64,000 nucleotides of DNA. Origin: Sulfotelmatobacter sp049792875. GTDB taxonomy: Bacteria > Acidobacteriota > Terriglobia > Terriglobales > Acidobacteriaceae. Shown in pieces: positions 42,868 through 51,248 of the stretch. The stretch lies in contig JBARBI010000064.1 of the NCBI GenBank assembly GCA_049792875.1, positions 38,028-102,027 of the forward strand, written 5' to 3'. Every line of letters starts with the position of its first letter. Within the stretch, counting starts at the first letter, position 1. The notes beneath the pieces are model-generated. The model was not told the origin of the DNA. It searched no databases and was given only the letters and a program-made list of their open reading frames with translations. The position numbers and the translations under genes were made by a program.

Positions 42868-43932
42868 TCAACCAGAATAGTGCGTCGCAACCCACTGGCG
42901 GTAAGCACCGCTGGTCACGTCCCGCACCCACTCCTCGTTTTCAAGGTACCAGCGAACGGTCTTGCCAAGCCCCTCCTCAAACCTTGCTTTTGGCTTCCAT
43001 CCCAGTTCGCGTTCGATCTTGCGTGCGTCCATCGCGTAGCGGCGGTCGTGCCCCGGCCGGTCCTTCACAAACCTGATCAGCTCACGGCGGGAGCCCGCCG
43101 TCCTGGGCGCCATCTCATCTACAAGGTCGCAGATCGTCTGCACGATCTCCAGGTTCGCCTTCTCGTTCCATCCGCCGATGTTGTACGTCTCTCCGGGCTG
43201 CCCGTGCCGTAGCACAGTCGCGATCGCCTCGCAGTGGTCCTCCACGTACAGCCAGTCGCGGACATTTTTGCCATCTCCGTACACGGGCAATGCTTTCCCA
43301 TCCCGTGCGTTGAGGATCATCAACGGAATCAGCTTCTCCGGAAACTGAAATCGCCCGTAGTTGTTCGAGCAATTTGTGGTGAGCGTCGGCAGACCGTAGG
43401 TGTGGTGGTAGGCACGCACCAGGTGATCGGACGCGGCTTTGGAAGCCGCATACGGACTATTCGGGGCGTAGGGCGTGGTTTCGGAAAACGGCGGGTCGTC
43501 GGGGCCGAGCGAGCCGTACACTTCGTCGGTAGAAACGTGCAAAAACCGGAAGTGTTTGTGGTCTTCGTCCCCGAGCGCGCTCCAGTACGCTCGCGTCTCT
43601 TCCAGCAACGCGAAGGTGCCGTCAACATTGGTGCGGATGAAATCCTCCGGGCCCCGAATGGAGCGGTCCACGTGGCTTTCGGCCGCGAAATGTACGATCG
43701 CCCCCGGTTGATGCTGGTCGAGCAATTGCCGTACACATACGCGTTCGCTGATGTCGCCTTGAGCGAACTCATACCTCCGGTCAGCGGCGAGGCTCTGGAG
43801 ATTCCGCACGTTCCCTGCATACGTCAGTTTGTCCAGATTCACGATCGATGCCGACTCACCCCGCATTTGCTGCAGGATGAAGTTGGAACCGATGAACCCC
43901 GCACCGCCGGTGACCAGAATTGTATTTCGCAT
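42868..43932 (-). CDS. rfbB: dTDP-glucose 4,6-dehydratase
   Basis: A 354-residue SDR: NAD site VTGGAGFIGSNF at residue 6, HFAAESHVDRSI near 83, the catalytic STDEVYG near 130 and YAASKAASDHLVRAY near 163, and NNYGRFQFPEKLIPLMI. It converts dTDP-glucose to the 4-keto-6-deoxy intermediate and heads the rfbBACD operon. The ATG at 43932 is preferred over a TTG six bases upstream. Confidence 0.96.
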   Translation of the reverse strand: MRNTILVTGGAGFIGSNFILQQMRGESASIVNLDKLTYAGNVRNLQSLAADRRYEFAQGDISERVCVRQLLDQHQPGAIVHFAAESHVDRSIRGPEDFIRTNVDGTFALLEETRAYWSALGDEDHKHFRFLHVSTDEVYGSLGPDDPPFSETTPYAPNSPYAASKAASDHLVRAYHHTYGLPTLTTNCSNNYGRFQFPEKLIPLMILNARDGKALPVYGDGKNVRDWLYVEDHCEAIATVLRHGQPGETYNIGGWNEKANLEIVQTICDLVDEMAPRTAGSRRELIRFVKDRPGHDRRYAMDARKIERELGWKPKARFEEGLGKTVRWYLENEEWVRDVTSGAYRQWVATHYSG

Positions 43933-43996
43933 GCGCAAACGTCGTTTGCTTCAGAACGGTTCCGCCTTGCCCATCGCAAGACAAACATTTGATTGT

Positions 43997-44027
43997 AATA
44001 AAAAAGGACGGGGTTGGCCCCGCCCTT
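43997..44027 (-). terminator. intrinsic terminator, minus strand, before rfbB
   Basis: Read on the minus strand, AAGGGCGGGG-CCAA-CCCCGTCCTT (one mismatch) is followed by TTTTTATTAC. It ends transcription from the decayed glycosyltransferase region and isolates the rfb operon. Confidence 0.7.
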
Positions 44028-44112
44028 AGCTCGAATGTTGCTATTTTGTTCTTCCATCGGTGGTCGGCCGCCGCACCCTTCGCAGTCTACCGCGAAAGAA
44101 TTATGTTCAGGA

Positions 44113-44850
44113 TCACAACAAGGCGGCAGACGTCGTCAGAAAAGCCGCGCACACATCGTTGGGCCAAACTGTGTTCTCGAAAGCACAGGCTGTAAACGAT
44201 CCCGCTCGCCGCTCCGGCATCTCGGTCTGACCGACCCCAAGGGCGCACGCGTCGGGTCTCTTGGCAAGTGCCTCCACCAATTTCCACCCCATCATCTGGA
44301 AATGGGCTTTCTCAATGTCTTCGGCAATCGTTTGCCTTTGATAGTGCTCTGCGATCCGCCGCTTAGCCATGCTGGCAGCGGCCGATCGCACCTCCGGATT
44401 CGCGATCAGGAAGCGCAACCGGTCTGCCAGGTCCGCCGCACTCCCGCGTGGGAAGGTAAATCCGGCTCCGTCCACTGCTTCGCGGTTTTCCGGAACATCG
44501 CTGGTCAACGCGCAGACTGCGGCTCCCATGGCGTCCAGCAGCGCCAGGGACAACCCCTCCAAGTCTGACGGCAACACGAACACCATGGCATTGGTCAGCA
44601 GTTCATCAAGCGTCTCACCCGAGACCCAGTCGAGCATCCGTATGCGTTCACTCGCATGTGTCCGCAACTCCCGGCTGTACTCATCGCAATAGCTCGATGC
44701 ACCGGCCATCACCAGTTTCACATCTGTGGCGATGTGCTCAAACGCCTCGACCAGATCAGTTCCCACAGGATCGAAGGCGACAGATGGTGACAGATGTTCC
44801 GCACATGGGCGACGTCCGGCCGGAACAGGAGATCCCCGGCAGGCCCAATG
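44113..44850 (-). pseudogene. family 4 glycosyltransferase remnant with internal deletion
   Basis: The C-terminal half of a GT4 enzyme is intact from about 44766 down to 44113: GTDLVEAF, DVKLVMAGASS, RIRMLDWVSGETLDELL, VFVLPSDLEGLSLALLDAMG with the donor-binding E-x7-E region and TSDVPENREAVDG. Immediately upstream, but in another frame (about 44834-44768), is a typical GT4 N-terminal phrase, DLLFRPDVAHVRNICHHLSP. The intervening ~150 residues, including the inter-domain and the VGR-x-KG loop, are missing. The gene is therefore a deletion/frameshift remnant. The frame stays open upstream to 44952 but that part has no GT character. Confidence 0.7.
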
Positions 44851-45096
44851 GTTGGGCGGCGCCAGTCGCTTTATGCCGCGCACTTGAGCCGGTCGGTTGC
44901 CTTGCCAACGGCGCCGGTAGCTCGCCGGCTGTCGCGAAGGGAGCCCCAACAACGCAGGAGACGTTCCCGGATGTGAAGGTGAAGGCCGCAGATGCGCTGA
45001 AGACCGTTAGTTCAACTGGCAGAGAGGAATCTACAGAGCAAGCAGGCGATCGGGAAGACGAACTAGTTGGCGTCCGCGATTAGCACCGACGTGCAA

Positions 45097-45125
45097 TTGA
45101 AAACCCTGGCCTGGCCCTGTATAAC
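45097..45125 (+). promoter_or_regulatory. sigma70-type promoter of small membrane protein gene
   Basis: TTGAAA (45097-45102) and TATAAC (45120-45125) are separated by exactly 17 bases. The predicted start near 45132 lies only about nine bases before the GTG at 45141, implying a very short leader. Confidence 0.5.
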
Positions 45126-45140
45126 TTGGGTCGGAACTAC

Positions 45141-45530
45141 GTGCCCGACGCCACTTCCAACCCGGCTCCCGCGCCCAAGCCTCGTCGTTGGACCATCTTT
45201 GCTGCCGGCTTGCTTCTCCTCGCGCTCGCTCTGGTCGTGATCTACACCAGCCGTCCCGCTTTCTCCAGCCCGCTCGCCCTGGTCGTCGTGGCCGCCATTG
45301 GACTCGCCGCGATCCTATTGCAACTTCGCCTTCGCAAGGACCTAAGCACCCGGGTCCGCGCACCGCTCTGGCTCAATGTCATTGGGCTGATCTTCGCAAT
45401 TGCCGCCGTTTTTGCTGACGTCCTCCACCTCAGCGCGAACCACATGCTGGTAGCCGCCTTGGGAGCTGTAGTCTGCTTCGCCGTCAGTGGCACCGCAGTC
45501 CTGCGTGAACTCCGCAAGAAGAAGAGTTAG
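45141..45530 (+). CDS. hypothetical membrane protein
   Basis: I do not recognise this protein of about 129 residues. After a Pro/Ala/Lys-rich N terminus it has four hydrophobic segments (FAAGLLLLALALVVIY, LALVVVAAIGLAAILL, LNVIGLIFAIAAVFADVL, MLVAALGAVVCFAVSG) and ends in a basic tail RELRKKKS. The GTG at 45141 fits the promoter just upstream; a TTG at 45126 is the alternative. It stands convergent to the PilZ-TonB gene. Confidence 0.7.
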   Translation: MPDATSNPAPAPKPRRWTIFAAGLLLLALALVVIYTSRPAFSSPLALVVVAAIGLAAILLQLRLRKDLSTRVRAPLWLNVIGLIFAIAAVFADVLHLSANHMLVAALGAVVCFAVSGTAVLRELRKKKS

Positions 45531-45667
45531 ACGGGCGTCCGGCCCTCGGATTCCTTACCGGCTGCCTCCGGCGGACCTAAAACTGTGTGCTGTTTAATTC
45601 GCGAACCTGCTGCCAACTACGCGGATCGGTCGATGCCCCGGCAGGCGGAGGCCAAAAGTCGCTGCTG

Positions 45668-46552
45668 CTACCGCTTAAACTCCACCGCTACCGTCGTCTC
45701 CACCACCGCTGGTTCGCCATTTACCCGATACGGCTCAAATTTCCACCAGCGTAGCGCGTCCGTCGCCGCCCGCGCCAGCACCTCGGGACCGTTCAGCGCG
45801 TGCGTGCTCACCACCGACCCATCCCGCCCCACCACTATGTCGAGCGCGATCACACCCTGCAGATTCGCCCTCCGCGCCTCCGCTGGATAGGCTGGCTCCA
45901 CCCGGTGGATCAACAATTTTTCCATGACTTCCGCGGGAACCAGCGCCTGTGGCTTTTCCGCCGGCGCCGTCTGCGCTGCCTTCAGCCCAGTCTCCAACTC
46001 TTCCCACTCGCGGTTCCAGTGCCACCAGAACAGGTATGCAGCAATCGCGATGAAGACGAGCACGATGGCCCATCCTATCCAGCGTCGCTTCCTCCTAGCC
46101 TTGCGCGGCGCTCCCCCGTTCGTGGTTAGCCGGCTTCCCCCTCCAGCGTCATCGCCTTTTTTCGCCATCACTGCAATCGGACTCCCGCCGACCTCCGCCT
46201 CCGCCTTCGCCTGAATGGCCCAATCCCGGATCGCCGCGCGCTGCTCAACCGACAACCCTATAAACTCGAGCCCGCAGCGCAGCTTGTCCTGATACCGAAC
46301 CAACGCCCGCGTCCGCAGGGGATCTGCCAACTGCGGCAGTTGCACTTCAATCCCCACTGCCTCGCCCGCAACCAATTCCCCCGCCAGCATGGCGGCAATC
46401 CCACGCTCGCAGACGTTTACCGACCGCCCCGGCACCGTGTCAGGAATCCCCGACCGCAGCACCGTCACATCCAGCGGCGCCTGCACCTGATACCTCTGCA
46501 CCCGCCTCCGCGACGGTCCGCTCCACTCCCGAACTTGTGCCCCAGGTGCCAT
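45668..46552 (-). CDS. PilZ domain - TonB C-terminal domain membrane protein
   Basis: A 294-residue protein that joins a cytoplasmic PilZ-like domain (about residues 15-110) to one membrane helix (WIGWAIVLVFIAIAAYLFWW, about 157-176) and a periplasmic TonB C-terminal domain (about 213-294; PAYPAEARRANLQG, DALRWWKFEPYRVNGEP). The PilZ part has RRVQR (RxxxR) and NVCERG, where the usual Ser of D/NxSxxG is Cys, so c-di-GMP binding is possible but weakened. It lacks the Pro-rich span of energy-transducing TonB. The ATG at 46552 is chosen; further upstream is repeat sequence. Confidence 0.82.
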   Translation of the reverse strand: MAPGAQVREWSGPSRRRVQRYQVQAPLDVTVLRSGIPDTVPGRSVNVCERGIAAMLAGELVAGEAVGIEVQLPQLADPLRTRALVRYQDKLRCGLEFIGLSVEQRAAIRDWAIQAKAEAEVGGSPIAVMAKKGDDAGGGSRLTTNGGAPRKARRKRRWIGWAIVLVFIAIAAYLFWWHWNREWEELETGLKAAQTAPAEKPQALVPAEVMEKLLIHRVEPAYPAEARRANLQGVIALDIVVGRDGSVVSTHALNGPEVLARAATDALRWWKFEPYRVNGEPAVVETTVAVEFKR

Positions 46553-46665
46553 ACATGTGCTCGTGTGGGGACGGGCGCATTCGCCCGTCCGGGCCGAGCA
46601 AAGCTCGGCTAGCTCTCCTCGCAAAGTCTCCACTTCTCGCAAAAAACGCGAGAAATGGGGCACCC
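46553..46665. repeat. palindromic repeats between rpiA and the PilZ-TonB gene
   Basis: Three hairpins fill this gap: family C GGACGGGCG-CATT-CGCCCGTCC (46569-46590), CCGAGC-AAA-GCTCGG (46594-46608), and family B TTCTCGC / GCGAGAA flanked by CCAC and ATGGGGCACCC (46628-46665). The PilZ-TonB start at 46552 directly abuts the repeat. Confidence 0.6.
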
Positions 46666-46680
46666 AGTTCCTCAACTCAG

Positions 46681-47358
46681 CTATCTTCTCAATTCCACGA
46701 TCTCGCTGCCACGGGCAAACAACACCACACTCGCCATGCCAATAAATAACCCATGCTCCACGATACCCGGCATTCCGCTCAACTCCCTCGCTAGCCCGTC
46801 GGCATCCCGAATCTGTCCAAACCGGCAGTCGAGAACGTGATTGTTCTCGTCCGTCACATAAGGCTTCCCATCGGCACCCGTTCTTACGGCCACTTCAGCG
46901 CCCAGCGCCGCAATTCGCTTCGCCACTAGCGCCTGCGCGAAGCGGATCACTTCCACCGGCAATGGAAATTTCCCCAGCACCGGCACTTGCTTCGACGCGT
47001 CCGCCACAATCACCAACTGCTTCGTAGCCGACGCCACCACTTTCTCCCGCAGCATCGCCCCACCGCCGCCTTTGATCAATCGCAGTTGCGGATCAACCTC
47101 ATCCGCTCCATCCACCGTGACCGCTATCTCCTGGCACTCATCCAGCGTTATCAGCGGAATCCCCAGACTCTCCGCCAGTTCCCGCGACCGCACTGAAGTT
47201 GGAATCCCGCGAATCATCAGCCCGTTCTTTACCTGCTCCGCGAGCAGCTTGATAAAGTACGCTGCCGTCGACCCCGTCCCCAGCCCCACCACCTGCCCAT
47301 CTTTCACAAACCGCAAACTAGCCCGCGCCGCCGCCTCTTTTTCCTGATCGTTCGCCAT
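46681..47358 (-). CDS. rpiA: ribose-5-phosphate isomerase A
   Basis: A 225-residue RpiA: GLGTGSTAAYFIKLL near 25, IPTSVRSRELAESLGI near 52, catalytic TVDGADEVDPQL near 81 and IKGGGGAMLREK near 94. It interconverts ribose-5-phosphate and ribulose-5-phosphate, linking the ribose freed by nucleoside hydrolases and ribokinase to the pentose phosphate pathway. It appears to be a single-gene unit bounded by repeats. Confidence 0.96.
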   Translation of the reverse strand: MANDQEKEAAARASLRFVKDGQVVGLGTGSTAAYFIKLLAEQVKNGLMIRGIPTSVRSRELAESLGIPLITLDECQEIAVTVDGADEVDPQLRLIKGGGGAMLREKVVASATKQLVIVADASKQVPVLGKFPLPVEVIRFAQALVAKRIAALGAEVAVRTGADGKPYVTDENNHVLDCRFGQIRDADGLARELSGMPGIVEHGLFIGMASVVLFARGSEIVELRR

Positions 47359-47397
47359 AGTCTCCAGTGAATCCTAAACTAACCATCACCGTGGAAG

Positions 47398-47440
47398 AGC
47401 GGCCCTTCAAGAGCTTGCCCTGAGCTTGCCGAAGGGGCCG
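47398..47440. repeat. palindromic intergenic repeat
   Basis: GAGCGGCCCTTC and GAAGGGGCCGCGC form inverted ends around GCTTGCCCTGAGCTTGCC, a motif common in dispersed short repeats. It lies upstream of rpiA. Confidence 0.45.
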
Positions 47441-47485
47441 CGCTGGAAGTCAAGAAAGGACGAGGGCTTCAGCCCCTGCCCACGC

Positions 47486-47872
47486 TCAACCCAAACTCGT
47501 CTCCGTATAAATCAAGTACCCCGCCAACGCCAAGCCAAACAACACCGTCAAAATTGTGATCAGATCCAGCACAAACCCCGCCGGCTCAAACGTCCCCGCA
47601 TCCAACTGCACCCGGGTCTTGCGGTATCGCACCAGCCCCGCCACCACCAGCGCCACCCCCGCGAGAATCGCGCCCGAACCCATCCACACCGAAATCCCCG
47701 CCGTCCGCAGGGGATGCCCTTCGAGCGCGGTCAACTGTCGCATCGCAATCGAGAACCGCCCAATCGCGAAGCCAAACACCACGATCGCCGCTCCCGTCCG
47801 CACCCAGGCCAAAAAGGTCCGCTCATTCGCCAAATGGTCGCGCGCGCGATTCGGATTCGTATTCTCCGTCAC
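47486..47872 (-). CDS. DUF202 (YidH-like) membrane protein
   Basis: The 128-residue product has the DUF202 signature RDHLANERTFLAWVRTGAAI near residue 10 and three membrane helices (AAIVVFGFAIGRF, VWMGSGAILAGVALVVAGLV, ITILTVLFGLALAGYLIY). Family function is unknown. The start is GTG with GGAGA eight bases upstream. It is not obviously in an operon. Confidence 0.88.
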   Translation of the reverse strand: MTENTNPNRARDHLANERTFLAWVRTGAAIVVFGFAIGRFSIAMRQLTALEGHPLRTAGISVWMGSGAILAGVALVVAGLVRYRKTRVQLDAGTFEPAGFVLDLITILTVLFGLALAGYLIYTETSLG

Positions 47873-47882
47873 AATCTCTCCG

Positions 47883-47928
47883 GGTGCCCCATTTCTCGCG
47901 CGTTCTGTGCGCGAGAAGTGGGGGTTTT
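47883..47928. repeat. family B palindromic repeat, best copy
   Basis: GGTGCCCCATTTCTCGCGC and GCGCGAGAAGTGGGGGTTTT form a near-perfect inverted repeat around TTCTGT, directly upstream of the DUF202 gene. Confidence 0.65.
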
Positions 47929-47961
47929 AGACAGTCCAAGCCGCAGCGCATACCGACTGCA

Positions 47962-48351
47962 TTATTCCACAGCTTTCCCGATCACAACGCCCGCACCTGC
48001 CAGATTCTTGATCAGCTCCTCCGGCACGCCATGCCGCTTCTTCAGATACTCCGGGTCGTTGTACGTCACCGAGACGTTGCCCTGCGCGTCCTCCGCCACC
48101 AGCGCCTTCAGCGGCAAATCAATCGCCAGGCTCGGAGCCGCCACCATGAGCGGAGTTCCCGCCTTCGGACTCCCAAAGATTAAAACCTTCGTCGCCCTCA
48201 TCTTCAAGCCCACTTTCTCCGCTTCGCCACGGTGATCGATCACGGCGAACACCTGCAGCCCTTTCTCGGCAAACGCCGCCATTAGCCGCCGCACCGTCTC
48301 ATCAACCGCATGATGACTCCCCACCTGAATCAATCCGTTCGATTGCGCCAT
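47962..48351 (-). CDS. DUF302 domain protein
   Basis: A 129-residue soluble protein of the DUF302 fold: HHAVDETVRRLMAAFAEKGLQ at the start, VFAVIDHRGEAEKVGL, the family motif LIFGSPKAGTPLM near 58 and LPLKALVAEDAQGNVSVTYN near 80. Function is unknown; members are often linked to metal or redox stress. ATG at 48351 follows GAGGT, which decides it over a start 39 bases upstream. Confidence 0.88.
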   Translation of the reverse strand: MAQSNGLIQVGSHHAVDETVRRLMAAFAEKGLQVFAVIDHRGEAEKVGLKMRATKVLIFGSPKAGTPLMVAAPSLAIDLPLKALVAEDAQGNVSVTYNDPEYLKKRHGVPEELIKNLAGAGVVIGKAVE

Positions 48352-48426
48352 ATCGGTTACCTCACTCAGATGCATGCGACCCTGTGGCACTCAACCTCCG
48401 GTTAGACTATTCGAGAGGAACGAAAG

Positions 48427-49767
48427 ATGCCACACTCCCGTCAGTCCACCATCGCAAGATGCGCTCTAGCGATTGCCTCTACGGCCACCGTCATTTTCGC
48501 GCTCCATGTTGCCTCCGCACAGACCGGCTACCAGCCTTCTCCCGAAAACCTCCAGGCCCGCCGCGAATTCCAGGACATGAAATTCGGCATGTTTATCCAC
48601 TGGGGCGTCTACAGCGTTCTTGGTGACGGCGAATGGGTCTTCCACGAACGCCATCTCCAGCTCGACGAATACAATCGCCTGCCTTCGTTCTTCGATCCCG
48701 AGAAATTCGATGCTGCAACCTGGGTCGCTTTAGCCAAGGCTGCCGGAATGAAGTACATCACCATCACTTCGCGGCATCACGACGGCTTCGCCATGTTCGA
48801 CTCGCAAGTCTCGGACTGGAACGTAGTCGCCCGCACGCCCTACAAGAAGGATCCGCTCAAGCTACTCGCCGACGAGTGCCACCGACAGGGCATCAAGCTC
48901 TTCTTCTATTATTCGCAACTTGACTGGCACAATCCCGACTACTATCCGCGCGGCTCCACCAGTTGGAACAACGGCCGCCCCGACCGCGGCGACTTCAACG
49001 CCTACCTCGACACCTACATGGACGGCCAGTTGCGCGAACTCCTCACCAACTACGGCCCCATCGGCGGCATCTGGTTCGACGGCATGTGGGACAAGCCCGA
49101 CGCCGACTGGCATCTCCCCAAAACCTATGCGCTCATTCACCAGTTGCAGCCCGCCGCGCTCATCATTCCCAACCATCATCAGACGCCGCGTCCCGGCGAA
49201 GACGTTCAGACTTTCGAGCGCGATCTCCCCGGTCAGAATACAGCTGGCTTCAACACTAAATTCATAAGCACTCAACTCCCGCTCGAAAGCTCAGACACGC
49301 TGAACGGGTCCTGGGGGTTCAACATCGGAGACAGTCAATACAAGAGTTCGGAAGACTTGGAGCGAAAGCTGGTGCGGGCCGCGGGCAACAACTCAAACCT
49401 TCTGCTCAACATCGGCCCCTACCCGAACGGCGAAATTGATCCGCAATTTGTCATACGCCTGCATTCCGTCGGCCGGTGGCTTGCAACATACGGAGACTCG
49501 ATCTACGGCACCCGCGGAGGTCCCATCCCACCCGGCGACTGGGGAGTCACTACGCAGAAAGAAAACAAGATTTACGTCCACGTGCTGAATTGGGGATCAC
49601 CGCTCCTGGCCCTGCCGCCGATCGCAGGAAAAGTGTCAGCCGCTCAATCTCTAGCCGACGGGATAAAGACGGACTTCACGCAGAGTACAGACGGCGTAAT
49701 CCTGAAACTCCCCCCACCGAAGGCCGACGAGGTCGACCGCGCAATCGTGCTGACGCTGGCCCAATAA
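48427..49767 (+). CDS. alpha-L-fucosidase (GH29), exported
   Basis: A 446-residue protein with a signal peptide (ASTATVIFALHVASAQ) and a GH29 catalytic domain: KFGMFIHWGVYSV near 52, ITSRHHDGFAMFDS near 113, FFYYSQLDWHNPDYYPR near 158, and the nucleophile Asp in GGIWFDGMWD near 217. It would remove L-fucose from glycans in the periplasm or outside the cell. It is preceded by GAGAGG. No sugar transporter is adjacent. Confidence 0.93.
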   Translation: MPHSRQSTIARCALAIASTATVIFALHVASAQTGYQPSPENLQARREFQDMKFGMFIHWGVYSVLGDGEWVFHERHLQLDEYNRLPSFFDPEKFDAATWVALAKAAGMKYITITSRHHDGFAMFDSQVSDWNVVARTPYKKDPLKLLADECHRQGIKLFFYYSQLDWHNPDYYPRGSTSWNNGRPDRGDFNAYLDTYMDGQLRELLTNYGPIGGIWFDGMWDKPDADWHLPKTYALIHQLQPAALIIPNHHQTPRPGEDVQTFERDLPGQNTAGFNTKFISTQLPLESSDTLNGSWGFNIGDSQYKSSEDLERKLVRAAGNNSNLLLNIGPYPNGEIDPQFVIRLHSVGRWLATYGDSIYGTRGGPIPPGDWGVTTQKENKIYVHVLNWGSPLLALPPIAGKVSAAQSLADGIKTDFTQSTDGVILKLPPPKADEVDRAIVLTLAQ

Positions 49768-49773
49768 CACCTC

Positions 49774-49929
49774 ATGTAGGGGCGGACGCATTCGTCCGCC
49801 CCGCGGAGCGAAGCGGCGCGTGTGACGGCGTTCAGCCAAGGTGCCGTTGGGTTTTCTCGCCGTTCCCGCAGTTCCGCTGCCCCGCATTGCGCTGCGCGCA
49901 ACCCCGGACGAAGGCGTCCGGGGCTACAT
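49774..49929. repeat. 156-base element with two perfect hairpins and inverted ends
   Basis: The element starts ATGTAG and ends CTACAT. Next to each end is a perfect hairpin: GGGGCGGACG-CATT-CGTCCGCCCC (49779-49802) and CCCCGGACG-AAGG-CGTCCGGGG (49902-49923). It sits between two convergent genes and resembles a REP doublet or small MITE; a related hairpin occurs at 46569-46590. Confidence 0.65.
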
Positions 49930-49932
49930 GAA

Positions 49933-51096
49933 TCAGGCCTTCGGCGGCCACACATACTGCCCGCCGTGCTGGTAAGCCAAGTTGCCAAATTGCCCCGCGC
50001 GCGCCGCCGCGACCCCTGTCTCTACCGGCGCGCTCGGCTCTTTGCGCGACTTGATGCATTCGAAGAAATTCTCCATGTGCGAAATGGTGCCATCCCGGAC
50101 GCTGTGTTCGGTAAGAGCCGGATTCTTCCCCTCTCCCTCATCAATCTGTTCGCGATAAACGGCGAAGCCGTCGCGATCGATCTTCAAGGTTGCCTCCGTC
50201 CCACGGAACTCAAGTCCACCACCGTCAATGGAGGAATTCATCATGCCCTCGTACACCACATCAAAACCGGGGTAGCGGAACGCCGCCTGAATGGTGTCAG
50301 GGCACTCCCACTGCTCAAAAAGATATTTATCGGCGAGCATCTGCGCCTGACGGGGCTGATCGGCTTTCATCGCCCAGTGCACCACGTCGATCCAATGGGT
50401 GAACAGGTCGGTCATGGCCCCGCCGCCAAAATTCCAGAACCACCGCCAATGGTTGAATTTTTCGTCGCTGAAGGGCTGCTCGGGAGCGGATCCGAGCCAA
50501 AGCTTCCAATCGAGCGCCTGTTGGTCGATCGGTTTCGCTCGCCAGCTCCTTCCATAGTTCTGCCACCAAAAGGTTCGCACCTGCACGACGCGCCCCAGAC
50601 TTCCGCCCTGAATCAAATCGACCGCGTCGCGAAAATGAGTCCAGCTGCGCTGCTGCATGCCGCATTGCAGAATCTGCTTGCTGGAACGAACCGCGCGCGC
50701 GAGGGTAGCACCTTCCTCGACGGTGTGGGTCACAGGCTTTTCCAGATAGACGTCTTTGCCCGCCGCCAGTGCATCGACTGCCATGCGGACGTGCCAGTGG
50801 TCCGGGGACGCGATGATCACCGCATCGATGTCCTTCGCCAGCAGGTCGCGGTAATCCAGGTGCGTGGTCGCCAGACCCTTGGAGCGTTCCTGGACCGCAT
50901 CGCGGTGGGGTGCATACACGTCGCTCACGGCGACGACCTCGTAGGGGCCGACCTTGTCCGCAGCATCGAGAAGACCCTTCATCCGATGGCCGGCTCCGAT
51001 GACTCCGATACGGATGGTATCGTTCGCGCCGAACCCTCGGGTTGATGCGAGCGCGGTGAGTCCGCTTGCGATGAGGAAACTGCGTCGAGTGATCAT
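49933..51096 (-). CDS. Gfo/Idh/MocA oxidoreductase with twin-arginine signal
   Basis: A 387-residue protein exported by Tat (RRSFLIASGLTALAST at the N terminus). The Rossmann motif is IRIGVIGAGHRMKG near 29, EKPVTH near 119 carries the catalytic-site Lys, and the C-terminal domain has GGGAMTDLFTHWIDVVHW near 225. Members oxidise or reduce sugars and sugar derivatives with tightly bound NAD(P). Periplasmic location next to an exported fucosidase suggests work on glycan-derived sugars, but the genes are convergent. Confidence 0.9.
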   Translation of the reverse strand: MITRRSFLIASGLTALASTRGFGANDTIRIGVIGAGHRMKGLLDAADKVGPYEVVAVSDVYAPHRDAVQERSKGLATTHLDYRDLLAKDIDAVIIASPDHWHVRMAVDALAAGKDVYLEKPVTHTVEEGATLARAVRSSKQILQCGMQQRSWTHFRDAVDLIQGGSLGRVVQVRTFWWQNYGRSWRAKPIDQQALDWKLWLGSAPEQPFSDEKFNHWRWFWNFGGGAMTDLFTHWIDVVHWAMKADQPRQAQMLADKYLFEQWECPDTIQAAFRYPGFDVVYEGMMNSSIDGGGLEFRGTEATLKIDRDGFAVYREQIDEGEGKNPALTEHSVRDGTISHMENFFECIKSRKEPSAPVETGVAAARAGQFGNLAYQHGGQYVWPPKA

Positions 51097-51248
51097 TGAC
51101 AGGTCCTCCCCTCCGTTTTGTGTGGAATGATGTTATCGAGTTTCAGTTTGCCCGCGGTCTCAAGCAGGGGAATCGTCCCCTTACACAACGGTTCACAGTT
51201 CCCCCTCCGGCGAGTCGAACTCGATGGTTGTAAATCGAAGAGGGCGTA

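Noticed and set aside
44658..45083. 141-residue plus-strand frame opposite the glycosyltransferase remnant
   Set aside because: Its first half is antisense to GT4 motifs and the rest has no recognisable feature or ribosome binding site; kept only as unexplained sequence.
49822..51045. 407-residue plus-strand frame
   Set aside because: Antisense to the Tat-exported Gfo/Idh/MocA gene and the repeat element; no protein family character.
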